Shown here one piece after another: positions 26,001 through 39,090 of a stretch of 64,000 nucleotides of DNA. Position numbers and translations under genes: made by a program. Origin of the DNA: Sesamum alatum (taxonomy: Eukaryota; Streptophyta; Magnoliopsida; Lamiales; Pedaliaceae); contig JACGWO010000002.1 in NCBI GenBank assembly GCA_034509735.1, forward strand, positions 45,029,702 through 45,093,701, written 5' to 3'. How positions within the stretch are numbered: the first letter of the stretch is position 1; every line of letters starts with the position of its first letter. The notes under the pieces are model-generated. The model was not told the DNA's origin and did no database searches. It saw only the letters and a program-made list of their open reading frames with translations.

Positions 26001-26793
26001 GGCCGATACATACTGAATATTATGATAACATTAGTTCTGAAGTTGCAGGAGTGAATACCTTAGCAACTTCTCTAAATTTCCTGAAGAATTTACTTGATTG
26101 CAGCTTGCTCAGAGTACTAGATACAACATTTATCGATGTTTTAGGGATTTGCTCGAGTTTTGGCTTTGGGAGTAAAGAGTGATGACTGTCATTTAGTATC
26201 ACAACCATATTTGAATCCAAATACCCTGCGTTGCTCATAGCCTCATAAACTTGCCCAGCCATGGTTGTTTCATTGCTAATCACTGCAACGATGCGGTCTC
26301 TTTTTCCTTTAATATCTCGTGCAACTGCCATTCCTGGATTGAAGATTAATTTGAATGGTTATAAATTATTTCAAACTCATATCAGACTATCTGTAGTAAC
26401 CAAAAGCACAACAAATTCTACTGCAAGAATAGTGAGAAATGTAAGTAACCATCGGACAGAAGGGTAAGGAGCAGGCAATGGAATAAAGAATACCAAGTCC
26501 AGAAGATATGCTGCTGCATCCATGTCCTGCGCCAAACGGGTCAAATGCACCACGGCATGTATAAGTAGAAAGATCATCTATCTTTCTAGCTTCATGCAAG
26601 ATCGACCTCCTCCCAGTGAGAAGCTTGTGAGGATATGTCTGTTTAAGTGAATAGCAGAGGACAATAATATGAGATGCTATGGTAAATTTTTAAGCTCAAA
26701 TAGTAACAGCCATACAGGAATATAAGTTTTTTCTTCCTTTGTGGAAGTTAATGCATTCATAGATCAAACAATTTTCGGTCCATGGACCTATCG

Positions 26794-26881
<88 letters not shown>

Positions 26882-28334
26882 GCGGACATGCATGTGCCAG
26901 CACATTGAGATTCCACGAGACGGTAATGGAAAAATGAGTTAAATCTAATGAATTAATATCTACCGGAAAGTAGAAAAGGATCTTACTTGGTCCGCCATAT
27001 CCCATAGTATCTTGTCCATTGGGGAATGAAAAACATGATGGATAGCAACTGTTAGTTCCACCACCGATAGACTGGGTTTAAAGGATGTTTGGGTTTTTGA
27101 CATTATAAATGACAATTCTGATCGAATGTCATCAGCCAGTTGTCTTAATTCCTGCATCCAAATGCTTTCATTAGCTGATTTTGTAACAACTTGAACTCCA
27201 GTCACTTACAAGTAGGGAAATGACAATATCTCAAAGTCGGCCAAACCTTTGAAGTTAAATTTTTTAAATGCATGGGGTTTTCAACCATATCGAGCACGGG
27301 TGTTGGCACCTTCCCGTTGATGGAATTGCCGGCATCCGGTAAGCAACATACATTAGAAGCATATTCCTAAATCAAGAAATGCCATAATTCACAATCATTA
27401 ACAGATCATTTGAATTTTGACATATAGAGATTTCTTAGTTTCTTTAGTTTAGAAACAAGTCAATAGAAACAATACGACAACGATATGAAATGGTCATAAT
27501 AAAGGCCAAGAACAAAAGAGAGGGAAAATCCTGTCTTAACTGAGACGTGCAAATATGAATAATCAAAGAAGCAATGACTTGGAAACGGAGCTAAATTACA
27601 TAAAAGAGCGGTGAACACGGTGAATGCTATGAGGGTGCCACCAAGCTGTAAAATCAGCAGAAATAAGTCAAATGGATTCACGCTCATGTCCTTCTATTTG
27701 ACTACAAGTGGAATATCTCAGGGAGGCAAATTTTAACGACGGACAAAATCCACACACAAGTCATATCAAAGAATAACTACAGAATGTGAGGAAATATAAA
27801 CATGTGATTAGCTCCAAATGATCATGTTACTTGCAAAACCAAACTTGAACTAGAACCGACACAAACCCCTACACATTCTTTTCGGACAAAAATACAAAAC
27901 TCCCACAATTCAAAGAAATTGCAGGTCTTCATCATCAGATGGATATGTCATTCCCTTTGCAACTCATCACCCAGTTCAGACCATCATAATTAGGAGAACA
28001 AGCATGTTGACATTTCACAACCTAACAGGAAAATCCATGACAGTAAAAATCTTTCTCAAAGTCCAACAAGAAACTCAATTGGTACTCCACCACTAGTGTG
28101 TAGGCATAAAGTAAATATGCTTACAGGTAAATAAACGAGTTAAAAAAAGATGATTATAAGAACCACCTTGGAGGTAGAAGTGGAAGCCAGAGTTGGGTAA
28201 AAATTGAGTCTTGACAATTCCACATTGGAAGGGAAAGCAACACTTGAGTATTCGATCTTGGGAGCCAACAGTCTTGAATTCTCCTCGAAATGAGCATTAA
28301 TCCGAAAAGGGTTCAGACAGTAAGCACCAGCCAT
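23032..28334 (-). CDS. DXS3: 1-deoxy-D-xylulose-5-phosphate synthase-like protein, class 3, with degenerate cofactor site
   Basis: Homologue of DXS, the plastid enzyme joining pyruvate and glyceraldehyde-3-phosphate at the start of the MEP isoprenoid pathway. Ten exons: 28167-28334, 27247-27366, 26987-27151, 26494-26638, 26059-26333, 25080-25362, 24537-24829, 24106-24384, 23417-23701 and 23032-23181; they give 720 residues in continuous phase. Start ATG 28332-28334 ([10 protein letters not shown]) with a likely plastid transit peptide. Family features: [60 protein letters not shown] and [17 protein letters not shown]. Oddities: the GDG of the ThDP/Mg motif is S219-N220-E221, the usual NDN is N247-D248-S249, and the GHQ histidine is D150. 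The catalytic glutamate is kept (E451). Such changes fit the class-3 DXS-like clade and suggest the protein may not do DXS chemistry. Confidence 0.93.
26799..26878. repeat. Compound microsatellite (CT)25(CA)15 in a DXS-like intron
   Basis: Fifty bases of CT followed directly by thirty bases of CA on the plus strand, inside the intron between the third and fourth coding exons of the DXS-like gene. Likely length-polymorphic. Confidence 0.95.
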
Positions 28335-31053
28335 TGAGCAACAAGCAAGAAAACCGCAGACTTTTGCATCAAACACGATCAAATCCAAGAAAGTCGCACC
28401 ATCAAAAGAAAAAGGAGGAGAAAGCTCGAGGACTTTCAGACAATCTCACAAGCTTTTGATCGAAGCCCAGAAGCTTTTCCCGCAGAAATCAAGTCTAGAG
28501 AAACAGAACATCTAGGATTTGATTCGATTCGATGCTGGTAAAAAGATGAAGTGATGTGGAGCTATCAGACAAACCGAGGATTTCTTGAAAATCAGTTGGT
28601 GAAGAGGAGTATATGGGCCACAAATGGGCTTTCACTCTGCTGGATTTTCCTTTTCATAACGTCCGTTCTTGCAACTGGTGTGGCCTGTAACATTTTCGGG
28701 TCTTGGACCAGTTTCCCAGTTTCAGTTTTCTGACAAAGACAAGAATCTAGAACTAAAATATTACAATTATTATTACTGCCCACTTCGTGTAACTTACGTT
28801 TTGACGCTAAGAGACAAATATCAACACGTACTATTACATAAGATCCAAGAAAATATTCAATTCAAAGCAAAGTATTTTCCTCTATATCCACAAATCAAAC
28901 ACAGATGTATGTATTTCACCATTATCGATAGCTTTTGCTTGAAAGCATCATCATGTGATTATCATTCAATGGCTTTTCCTTGAAAGCAAATGGATTAAAT
29001 GTTGCTGATTACAAGGCGAAATCGAGTATCTGTAACGCATATATATTGCTCAAGTTTCCGTGTGGATCGCTCTAACTTGGGAAGGCAATCAATTAGAGGC
29101 ATGATTCTCTCAAATCATTAATTACGTATCGTGTTCTTACTTATAAAAGTTGGACAAGTAATGTGATGAACAAATATTTTCGTCTTGCAGATTTCAGATC
29201 CCCATCGACACCAGAGATTAATTTCATCATCAGGTATGCTTTGGACCTCCTCCTTTCACTCTCTTCTATTATTTAAATATGTTTTTTTCTTAAAGCTCGA
29301 TTCTTTTTTCTCTTTATTATAGTTAGTGTTATTCGTTCAGGCTGCGAAAATTTATGTTCTCATTTAGAGTTTTCACTTTTTGAAATAATCATTAAAAATA
29401 AAAACAAACATGTTTATTTCTACGCATGTATTGATTTGATATCGCAGTTTTTAATATAAAACACAATTTCACTAGCAAATTCAAATATATTATCATTTAA
29501 TACGAAAACCTATAGAAAATTAAAAGTACATATTTTTTAAAACTGAATACTAACAATTTTCGCACTCTTATGATCACCAACTATGAATAGTACTGAGGCC
29601 CCAAAATTCTTGATTTAAAAGAAGTTTTGGGTTCAAGTCATGCCTACGTAATTGTTTGATCTTTCTTTCATATCGAAAAGAATCATAATTAAGAATTGAG
29701 GCGTTTTGAGTATTTTCTATAATCATTTTGGGTGACATTTCATGTCCCGAGACCATAAGTCCAGTGGACGAGAAAATTGCCTTCAAACCTACCTTTTCTA
29801 TCATTGAGTTGTCCATTGAATATCCCTTTTCGATGAGATGTTCGTAATCAAATTTTATGACGAGTTCGAATGGATTTAGATTTTATTCTTGCGCTCAACG
29901 GTCTAGCGGACCGGGGCAAGTAGAAATCCAGGTTGAGCTTCTAGTAAGAGTACTCCCACTCTAATTTCTAGACCCCAACGAGCTTCTTGCTTTTTCAAGA
30001 CTTTCGTGTTCACATGTGCTACTAGCTACTTACCATGCAACCTACCATGGCGGTTTGGACTTTGTTTTCCTTTTGATTTTTTTAATTTGCAAGGACTTAT
30101 CTTCTAATATCTCCATACGTATAATGAATTTTTTTACCTAAATCAGATTTAGTCGAAATAAATCAATTACTTAACAAGTATGTACATTTATTATGTGATT
30201 AGTCACTTTTCTTAAACTGTACACCAATTACACTTGTCGTATAAATAATTTAGATCTAATCAAACCCGTATTGTATCAAAATTTTCTTGCATATGATAAT
30301 CTGCAATTGTCGTCATAAATTTTAGACAGGCATCTTGCACATCGCCATACCTCATTTATTGCCCGCCATCACTCCCCCGCCCCTCAAAGTCATCGCTTTA
30401 GTTTCCAAGTTTGGACTCTACTTTACTTAAATATGTCGTTGATTTCTTGTCTCTTTCACACATGATTAAATTCGGCGAAATTAGTGCTCTATAGATTAAA
30501 ATTGTCATTTTTCCAAAAATATTGTCTTAAATTGCTATTCTCAAAAGACTTTGGACCAAAAGTGCCACCTCCCCTATATTAGTGGATCAAAATTGCATTT
30601 TTCCCTATTGGTGCTTATGATAACCACGTTTACTTTGTCCCTTATATATGAAGCTGTGAGGCCTATATCAAAGATCCCATATAAATTAATGGGAAAATGT
30701 TGAACTAACTTGTCTTGGTACTAGGTAACAAAAGTATTCATATATAAAAGAAAGTTCGAGATTGCAATATTATATATATATATATATCGTTTTGTAATTC
30801 ATGAATTTTTAGGGTTTAATGTAATTTATCTTTCTGTAATATTAAAAATGAACAAATTACCTCCCTATGAAAACAAAATATCAATTTAACTCTCCGTGTT
30901 CTTTAAAATGGAACATTTACCTTCATGTCTAGGAAGGTGAATTGCTCCATTTCAGATAATACGGGTATGTTAATTGATTCATTTTAAAAAATATAGGGAT
31001 ATAAATTGATATTTTATTTTTCATTAGGAGTTAATTTGCAATTTCACATGGGT

Positions 31054-31191
31054 CACTAGAATAAAAATTAATATTAGCTATATTTTTAATGATCATACCT
31101 AAAAACTGTGGCCAATGACTATTATTAATTACGATTATTTAGTATTAACCATGACAATTAATTATTGTTAAATATCATATTTTTTGTAGTG
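31054..31191. mobile_element. Mini-CACTA (non-autonomous CACTA) element
   Basis: 138 bp starting CACTAGAATAAAAATTAATA and ending ATCATATTTTTTGTAGTG, the inverted counterpart CACTACAAAAAATATGAT. It is flanked by GGT on both sides (31051-31053 and 31192-31194), the 3-bp duplication expected for CACTA transposons. The interior has no coding capacity. Confidence 0.7.
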
Positions 31192-31653
31192 GGTGTTGTT
31201 TGCATTTTCCTCTGAATTTTCATGATACTAATAGTCAGTGTGAAGATTAAGCAAAAAAATACGGAAAGAAAAGGATAAACTAATTAACTAGAATCGCCAA
31301 CTATAATCCTTCAAATTCATTTTGGTCATTCATCATGATAAAAAAATTGAGGGCCTATAATAATTGTAAGGCCTCAATTATAACTCTTCTAATTTATGTG
31401 CAAATATATTTATGGCCATTTATTTTTGTGTGTTGAATAAATTGCTGATAGTGTCCGATTTAAATAAAATATGAGATATAATAATTTAATCATCTTTGTA
31501 TGTATTTATCCGATAAGATAAAATATGGGATATGACCAGATTATACCAGCAGGCCTCCATTTCTTATAATAAACCACCCAATCGAACTCGTATCAAACCT
31601 TATAAACGGCCCCTTGATCTATTAATTTCACCTTTTTTTACTGTGTATATAAA

Positions 31654-31825
31654 GAAAAATCTCTATTTTTATTCAAATATATCTGCGGTGATCCTAGCAT
31701 TACACCATCATCATCTCAAAAAATAACAAGAAAGTGGGCGAAAAATCTCTATTTTTATTCAAATATATCTGCGGTGATCCTAGCATTACACCATCATCAT
31801 CTCAAAAAATAACAAGAAAGTGGGC
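31654..31825. repeat. Perfect 86-bp tandem duplication
   Basis: 31654-31739 and 31740-31825 are identical by eye (GAAAAATCTCTATTTTTATT ... AAGAAAGTGGGC) and adjoin without a spacer. The identity implies a recent event. Confidence 0.9.
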
Positions 31826-32944
31826 GACATGCCAAACTCAGCCAACTTGATCTCATCGAAATCCTACTAAATTAATTAAAATTTGAAAATTCAGACAAAC
31901 AAGAATCCATAAGCGTGTAAAAAGTCGGCAGATTTTCCAGTATAGACAACTGATCAAATTAGTGTCAGGCCTAGGTCGGTCATATCAATACAATTAATTA
32001 ATTTTATATCTTATTATTACAAATTCCTCTTACCAAATATTTTAATTAACATTCTTAATGGAGGAAATAAATCATTTCAAATAAGACAAGCAGAACACCC
32101 CAAAAAGAAAGGTTTAAGGTTAAATTTACCAAGTTAACGTATCACAGCAAATTACTGAAATAATCATAGTGTATAAATCACAACCGTGTAATGCGGGTAA
32201 GTGAAGGATAAATAAGTAATTTACCTCTAACTACCCTAAATAACGTAAATTCCTACTTGGAGGATTTTGGCTTGTAATAATTCTAGTGAAAACATGTTGA
32301 ATCGTACTCAATTAATACAATTTTAATTGATCTTGTTTTTTAGCGACATTAATTCTGCTTACCACAATTCAATAACTAAATACAAATTATTTCCCTGTAT
32401 CAATGTTCAATTTAAATTAATAGAGTTGATGAATAATAATGCTATTATCGGGTAGTTAGCCTCGTCTTTGTTAGCTCAACCATCGATTAATTTTGGTCAT
32501 CATTCCCCTTAATTAAATCAATATAATATTACTTATACAGTTTTTAAATAATTAATCAATATATCCAAAAGATTAATGCAGTGATCATATCACCTGACCT
32601 GAATTTTGATTAGTCAAAATTTTGGTTGCGTTTGCTAATTAAATCTTGCGTGTTAAATTTATAATTATTCTTATGATTAGCCATTTTCTTTGACTATCTA
32701 TATATTACCCAAACATTATAATTTATTGCTTTCATACTATAATATAAAAATATTACATAAAATTTGGAGTGAGATATCCTAAATATATCCGTAATGCCAC
32801 GTCAGCCGCGTTGACTTTGACATACTTGCAATCCATATACAGCATGAATTTATACATTCGGATTCTTCAGTTCATGTATACATACAACTCATGATCAATA
32901 CATATATATCAACCCTAAATTATTTCTGGGCTTTTTGATCTAGG

Positions 32945-33973
32945 ATGTTGAAGCCCGAATTTCTACTCCTATGGTTCTTCCTCCTCCTCCTCGGGCCCGA
33001 ACTTCAATTTTCCACCGCCGACATTGGCACCGCCAGCCAGTACCTCCCTCCGTACACTCGTAAGTTTAAATTAATTGTTCAGTTGGTTACCGCGTGTTAC
33101 GGCAGTAATTAATCTCTGTTAATTAATTTTGTGCAGCCACCGCGTGTTACGGCAGCGACTTGTCGCAGTTCCCGTCGAGCGGCCTTTTCGCCGCCGCAAG
33201 CGAGGGGATATGGGACAATGGCGCCGCGTGCGGGCGGCAGTATTTGGTGAAGTGCATCAGCGCCGCCGTGCCGAAGACGTGCGTGGAGGGCCAGACTATC
33301 CAAGTCCAGATCGTGGATCGGGCCGTATCTGCGGTTTCCCCGCCGACCAGGCCGGGGAGCAGCCTCGTCTTGTCGAATATAGCTTTCCAGACAATAGCCA
33401 AAAATGCGGTTCCTTACTTGAACATCGAATTTCAACAGTGAGTATATCCATCCATACACTTTTTTCATAGGAAACTTTTTAATTAATTACACAGTAAATA
33501 AAATATATTAAATCAATCACACTACAAGTGTACTATACTCAAATCAAATCTGATGCCAACTAAAAATTCGCTTTCTTATTCGTGGATAAAGTCCACACAC
33601 AAACACACACTGGAAAGTTGTTCTGCAGCACAACTTAATATTCTGATGTACTATTCTTTGTTGGACTAGTCTTCCATTTAAAATGTGTCATCCCACAAAC
33701 ACATCTTGTTTTTTTCAGGAACTTGAAATATGCACACGATTTAATTAGTAATTAAGAAAATTAATTAATTACATTATAATTGTATCACACTTGTTGTTGT
33801 ATCGATTTGATTCGATTGAAATTGATTTGTGTAAGAATTTTTGGAATTACATATTCATTGTACGGAATTGCATGCAAGAGTGACAGCAGTGTACGTAGAA
33901 GTTTACTGTACATAATTTTATACATTTTCAGACAAATAAACATACGAATATGTGTTGTGTGTGCAGGCTTTGA
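32945..33973 (+). CDS. EG45-like domain protein (plant natriuretic peptide type), secreted
   Basis: Small secreted protein of the expansin-like (EG45) family that includes plant natriuretic peptides; it acts in the cell wall space and in ion and water homeostasis in known members. Three exons: 32945-33059, 33137-33437 and 33967-33973 (coding part of the last exon is 7 nt, Q-L-stop), giving 140 residues. A hydrophobic signal peptide is evident (FLLLWFFLLLLGPELQFSTA, about residues 6-25). The domain has TACYGSDLSQFPSSGLFAAA, IWDNGAACGRQYLVKC and the C-terminal IAFQTIAKNAVPYLNIEF, with paired cysteines as in the family. It is expansin-like without the second domain. Length fits plant PNPs (about 130 residues). 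No frame damage. Confidence 0.88.
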
Positions 33974-36940
33974 ACTGGATTGGGCACAGAAGAATTAAAG
34001 CTGACAATGTTGATTTGTCGGAAAAATTGAGGAGAAAGGCTAATTGTATTGTGCTTAATTAGGTACAAAGATTTATTGAATAGTATGAGTTAACTTTCTC
34101 CCTTCTCTCTCTTTATTTCTTTCAAGTTGTTTCATTTATTTTTCAAGTAGTTGGGAACATTTCAAGCGTGGGACAAATTCAAATATTGCAACCATCATTG
34201 CCTAAAAAGTGTTTTTCTACAAATTAATTTATGAACCAACAGGCTTGTCATATAAGAATTAGGAATGTTATCGCATTTATCATGTGATTGATAACTTTTT
34301 TGAATTATTTTTATAATAGATAGATAATTAATGAATAATTGTGATGGAGTGGAAGCAATTGAAAGTAAAACATAACGAGAACACGTCTCCAATATTCTTC
34401 AGAAGTTGAATTGAAAAGTAAAAATATTATATTATTAAATGATTTTCTTAACAGCGCATCGACTATTTTGAAGAAAAGGGTCATAATCTAGTCTAGGTAA
34501 AATAGGCTTGAAATTGACAAAATTGTGGGCTATCTCATAAGCCGATGATATTCAGTACAATAATACATTATAACACGCTAGTAATAATCCAAAAAACATC
34601 AAACCCAAAAGATTACTATATATAATATTATTAAAGTCCACTGAAAAAGGGAAAATTCAAAGAATGGTCAGGTAGTCGAAATCATGAAATTTCGCAATTG
34701 ATCGGTGGCCCCTCATGACGATAGTGGATTATCTCTCGAAAATGATGGAAATAATGAGTAAATCATCCCATAACTTTTCTAGAATTAACAGTTATGGTCA
34801 TTTGAAATTCCATCGTCAAATCACACAACCAGATTAAGTACTATATGTGTCACTTACACCTATCCAAACGCTCTCAATATTCATCCGCCTCTTGTGCTAT
34901 GATAAACGATGACGAGCAAACTCAAATCTTGACAATAATTTCATGAAATGTGATGAGATGAAAATTTGTTCACAAGAAAGTACAATCCTCATTATTTTAA
35001 AATTGTCAAACGTACAGTTTTGAAATGATCATTAGTTTTATTATTTAAAATTAAGTCTGACCAACCAAAAAAAAAAAAAGGAAAAGATAATAGAAAATAA
35101 TAATTAATAAGAGGAAGAAAGAGAGTTTTGGCTGCATGTTTCACTACATTATTAGGAGTCGTCAAACTTCATGTGGGCATTATAAGTAGACACTGATCTC
35201 TAGCCGCTTTTATCTTTAAAAAAAAAAATTCTAAATTGTCAACGACTAGTTTTGCTTTGGAATAAATTGAAATACAAAATTAATAATTGAAACCTACCAT
35301 CATTTTCAGAAGTCAATAGATCTCTAGAATGCTTACATATATAAGACTTTAATAAAATCAAAATTGCTCATAAATATATGGTTAGTTGTTAAGATAAATA
35401 TTAATGTTTACTCGAGTTAATCAAAATATATGGTTAGGTGTTAAGATAAATATGTATATTTACGCGAGTTAATCAATTAAAGATATGGTTTCTGCTACAA
35501 CTGGCCAAGTTGACCAATTAAGGAGTTAAATACAAAATATACGAGAGAACTCAAAAAGTTTGAAGTTTTAATTTATTTTTCTTAATTATAGAGCTTCGAG
35601 AAAACCATATTCATGCCTTTAAAAAAGTACGTATATATATATATATGTGTATACACATTAGATCAACTATGTTGTCACTGTTGAATCATATTAATTGATT
35701 GTTTCATGTCCGTGATTCATGAATTTCTTGAACCCTAGCTAGGCCACATTTATTGCACGATGTACATGTACAATGACATAAAACATGAAACTAATATAAA
35801 TATATGCTGAATATCAATCACAAAATACGTATAAATGACTATGTGTACTATGTGTATGTGTATAGTTAGTCTAACCTTCTAGAGTGTAGAATGTCGACCA
35901 ACATATCATATGTATGTTAGGTCTCCTAATTAAAATCCTTTTGATGTTAGATATTTCTAAGGCCTATATTATTCAAAATCTCTCCTTCTCTCTGAATATT
36001 CTTCTTACTTGTTAGTAGTTATACCAATCATAAAATTCAAAAACAACCCCAATCTCGTAAATGAGAATGGTCCTCGCCCTACAACCTCATACCGTCAACC
36101 TATATGTCACCCTACTCAATTATTCAATTTTCTATAATTTATTTGAATACACTATTATATCTACATCGATTAAATGTTGCTCTATGTCAGACAGTAGTTG
36201 TGGTGATATATGATAATTAATATTGCCACGCGTTCCACATAGAATGGGTTGAGAAATTTGAGTGGGGTATTCTTGCCCTAACAAAGTGCCTTCTTATGTG
36301 AAACTCAACGAAACGTGACACTGATTGCGTTACACATCATATCATTTGTCGTCATACGTGAGAAAACAAGGCCATATACCCCATCTCAAGCTTTTGCTGC
36401 ATTGTTGCGAAAGAGGAGCTTGGGCGCATTTTAAATTTCAATTTCTCATTCCTCTTGCGATGTGTTTTTTTAAAATTAAACCGCAAGATGCACACGAAAT
36501 TAAAACGGAGAATACCATACGCCAATCACATCAATAACCAAAGCTGTTGGACGTCTTTCTTATTTTATTGAAATAATCAATTTTACCAAAATTCACATAA
36601 TTGTGTCTTAAAACTTATTGAATTTTATATATTATTGACTAATAATTTAACTAGCCAGCATCATTTTTCTTATTATTGAGATTGAGTAATAAGTAAGAAG
36701 ATTCATAAAGACAATTTCTTAGACTGGTCCCCAAATCCGGCCCAGCATAATTAGCCCAATTGTTTATGGGCCATAATTTCCCAAAATGATCCAATTAGGA
36801 TGGGTACTTTGATCCGACCCGAACAATGAGAATTGCTTTTTTGGAGTTTTGGCCCACAGTCAGTCACACAAAGAAAATTCTTAAATATGGTAAACACACA
36901 CCGTAAAATCTCCAAAATCCCAATCCAAACAGTTCCCTCT

Positions 36941-36978
<38 letters not shown>

Positions 36979-37076
36979 TAATCGATTATCTTTCTTGTTG
37001 CTCGCGTGACGCTTCGATTTTTCTTTCTTGTTTTCTGAATTCTTGAACAATCGTTAGATCTGTGTAAGGAAGTAGA
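33974..37076. other. Intergenic region, 3' flank of EG45 gene and promoter side of H2A.Z
   Basis: AT-rich, with a short TA/TG run near 35634-35652. Near 35365-35485 there are two similar copies of AAATATATGGTTAG[TG]TGTTAAGATAAATAT, a local imperfect repeat. No supported gene. Confidence 0.5.
36943..36974. repeat. (GA)16 microsatellite upstream of H2A.Z
   Basis: Perfect GA run about 100 bases before the H2A.Z start codon, so probably in its 5' leader or core promoter. GA/CT tracts are common near plant transcription starts; a regulatory role is inference. Confidence 0.85.
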
Positions 37077-39090
37077 ATGTCGGGGAAAGGGGCGAAGGGA
37101 TTGTTGACGGGGAAAACTCCAGCGTCCAAGGACAAAGATAAGGACAAGAAGAAACCCATCTCTCGGTCTTCTCGTGCTGGACTTCAGGTTTTTTTTTTTT
37201 TTTTTTTTTTTTCCAGTTTTTCTGATCACTTCCATTTTTGGCACTTTTGTTCTTGACTCCTTTTGTTTTTTTGGTTGTTTGGCACTTTGTTTATCGTTTT
37301 CTGAAATGGGCTTCGAAGAGATGGGTTGTTTCCTTTTTAAGCATGTGTTTTGGGCTTTTGGAATTTTGGTTTTCCTTTGGGTTAGGGTTTGTTGTGGGTT
37401 CTTCTTCCTTTTCGTTTTGTTGAGAATTGTGTACTGTACTTGAGTAATTATGGTTTTTCCTGGGGATTTCTTGTGTGGTATTTGTGTTGAAGCTTACGTT
37501 TTTATGCGGGTTGAGGTTGTGAATTTTGGAATTGTAGATTTATTGTGGTTGAATAAAGTGTTGTCTACAACACTGGATGCCCATAACGGAAAAGGAAAAG
37601 TTAAACATTCAAAGAGCAAAGCTGAGGTAACTGGAATCTTTCAATTTTGATAGCTGCAACTCAATGGATGGGGAGATGTTGAACAGTTGTGCTAGGCCGT
37701 GGAATTCAGGTGTCAGAAGGGAGCTTTGCTTAAATCAAACTGAATGTTGTATGGAGAGGTCTTTTAATGACTTGAATGACAAGGAAGAGAGACCGACTGG
37801 AGTGGGACATCTCCCCCGATTAGTCGTGGCCTGAGCGCTGCTACTTGGATCCAAGGTTGGGATGGGGAAATGGGAGTGAACGAACAGAATGAAGTACGGT
37901 ATACTAGACCGGTCCGTAGGGTTGGGGTAGTTTCTTTCCATATGAAACAGGGCAAGCAATGGACTCAAAAGCGTCCATTGTGCAGCCAAGTCAATAACCC
38001 ATCTAGGAACCTGATTCTTTTTCCCAAAAATTGCAGCATTTTACGAGATGGCAGAACAGCTAGCACGGATGGATCTTCCTTATCATGCTTTTCGTTGCGT
38101 GTTTGGTCTGTTTTTAGCAGAATCTTGAAATATATTTTAAAAACATTCAACCTGTCTCCTGCCTATAATTCAAGTTTCTTTCAATAAATTGATCATAAAA
38201 AATTAACAAAACTACTGTTGTCTATGGTGGTTGTGAGAAGCTGGAAGGTTATAATGAAGTTAGAATGATTTCTATGAGCATAGAATATGTTCTGACACAT
38301 TCTGTTTTACATGGGATGATGATACACATATCGACTCAATTTCAGCAATTTTCTTGCACTCGCTGGATTTGATCCAAGGGGCAAAAAAAAGAGCTGAAAT
38401 GAGCTAAGATGGACCTGAAGAGAATTTTTGTCTTGACCTAACTGAGCTTCTTTGAGCTAAAGCATAAAATCAAAAGTTGGAACCGGTCTCAAATTAATTT
38501 TTTTATCTCTCTTAACTCCCTTAAAAAACATAACACATATGAGAAAGATATATGTTAATTAAACAAAAAATGAAATATAACATTGTTGTTGACTTGATAG
38601 AGCTCTGGTTATTGATTACTTTGGCTGAACTTGAATTTTTACCTGTTTCCTGAGATTTCTTTTGTGTTGCTTGCGTGAAACCTGGTGAAAGATCTACATT
38701 TCTTTTGGCTCACAGTTTACTTGCTGGAGAATTGACATATTTCATCTTTTTATAGCTATACAATGGAAACCAACTCACAACTTTCTCCTGTAGTTTCCTG
38801 TCGGACGTATCCATCGACTCCTGAAGGAACGAGTTACTGCTCATGGAAGAGTAGGTGCTACAGCTGCTGTCTATTCTGCGGCCATTTTAGAATACCTAAC
38901 TGCTGAAGTGTTGGAGTTGGCTGGAAACGCTAGCAAGGATTTGAAGGTGAAGCGTATAACACCTCGGCATCTGCAGCTTGCTATACGTGGTGATGAGGAA
39001 CTTGATACCCTCATAAAAGGAACCATAGCTGGTGGGGGTGTGATCCCACATATACACAAGTCGTTGATCAACAAGTCATCCAAGGAATAA
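37077..39090 (+). CDS. H2A.Z: Histone H2A.Z
   Basis: H2A variant placed into nucleosomes near transcription start sites by the SWR1 complex. Two coding exons, 37077-37187 and 38794-39090, separated by a 1.6-kb intron, encode 135 residues, the usual plant H2A.Z length. Seen: lysine-rich tail ([20 protein letters not shown]), SRSSRAGLQ joined to [53 protein letters not shown] and the variant-specific C-terminus [21 protein letters not shown]9/HTA11-like. The serine tail residue motif SQ of H2A.X is absent. The start was chosen at MSGKG, standard for the family. Open frames inside the intron are not coding. Confidence 0.96.

Larger units (their letters stand above)
28335..32944. other. Intergenic region, upstream of both DXS-like and EG45 genes
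   Basis: Divergent spacer of 4.6 kb, AT-rich. It contains a small TA run (about 30769-30787), a mini-CACTA element (31054-31191) and a perfect 86-bp tandem duplication (31654-31825). The near part (28335-28530) is the DXS-like gene leader. No coding region is supported. Confidence 0.55.

Noticed and set aside
26696..27005. Frames with long RE/RERE or VCVCVC runs
   Set aside because: Translations of the CT/CA microsatellite in an intron.
28335..28388. An 18-residue N-terminal extension of the DXS-like protein
   Set aside because: The extension has no ATG (it would begin with TTG); the first ATG is at 28332-28334.
33109..33470. Antisense and alternate-frame open frames over the second EG45 exon
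   Set aside because: Shadows of a GC-rich exon; the EG45 frame explains the region fully.
37174..38187. Several open frames between the two H2A.Z exons
   Set aside because: They lie in the intron, have low-complexity or unrelated sequence, and H2A.Z splices cleanly across them.
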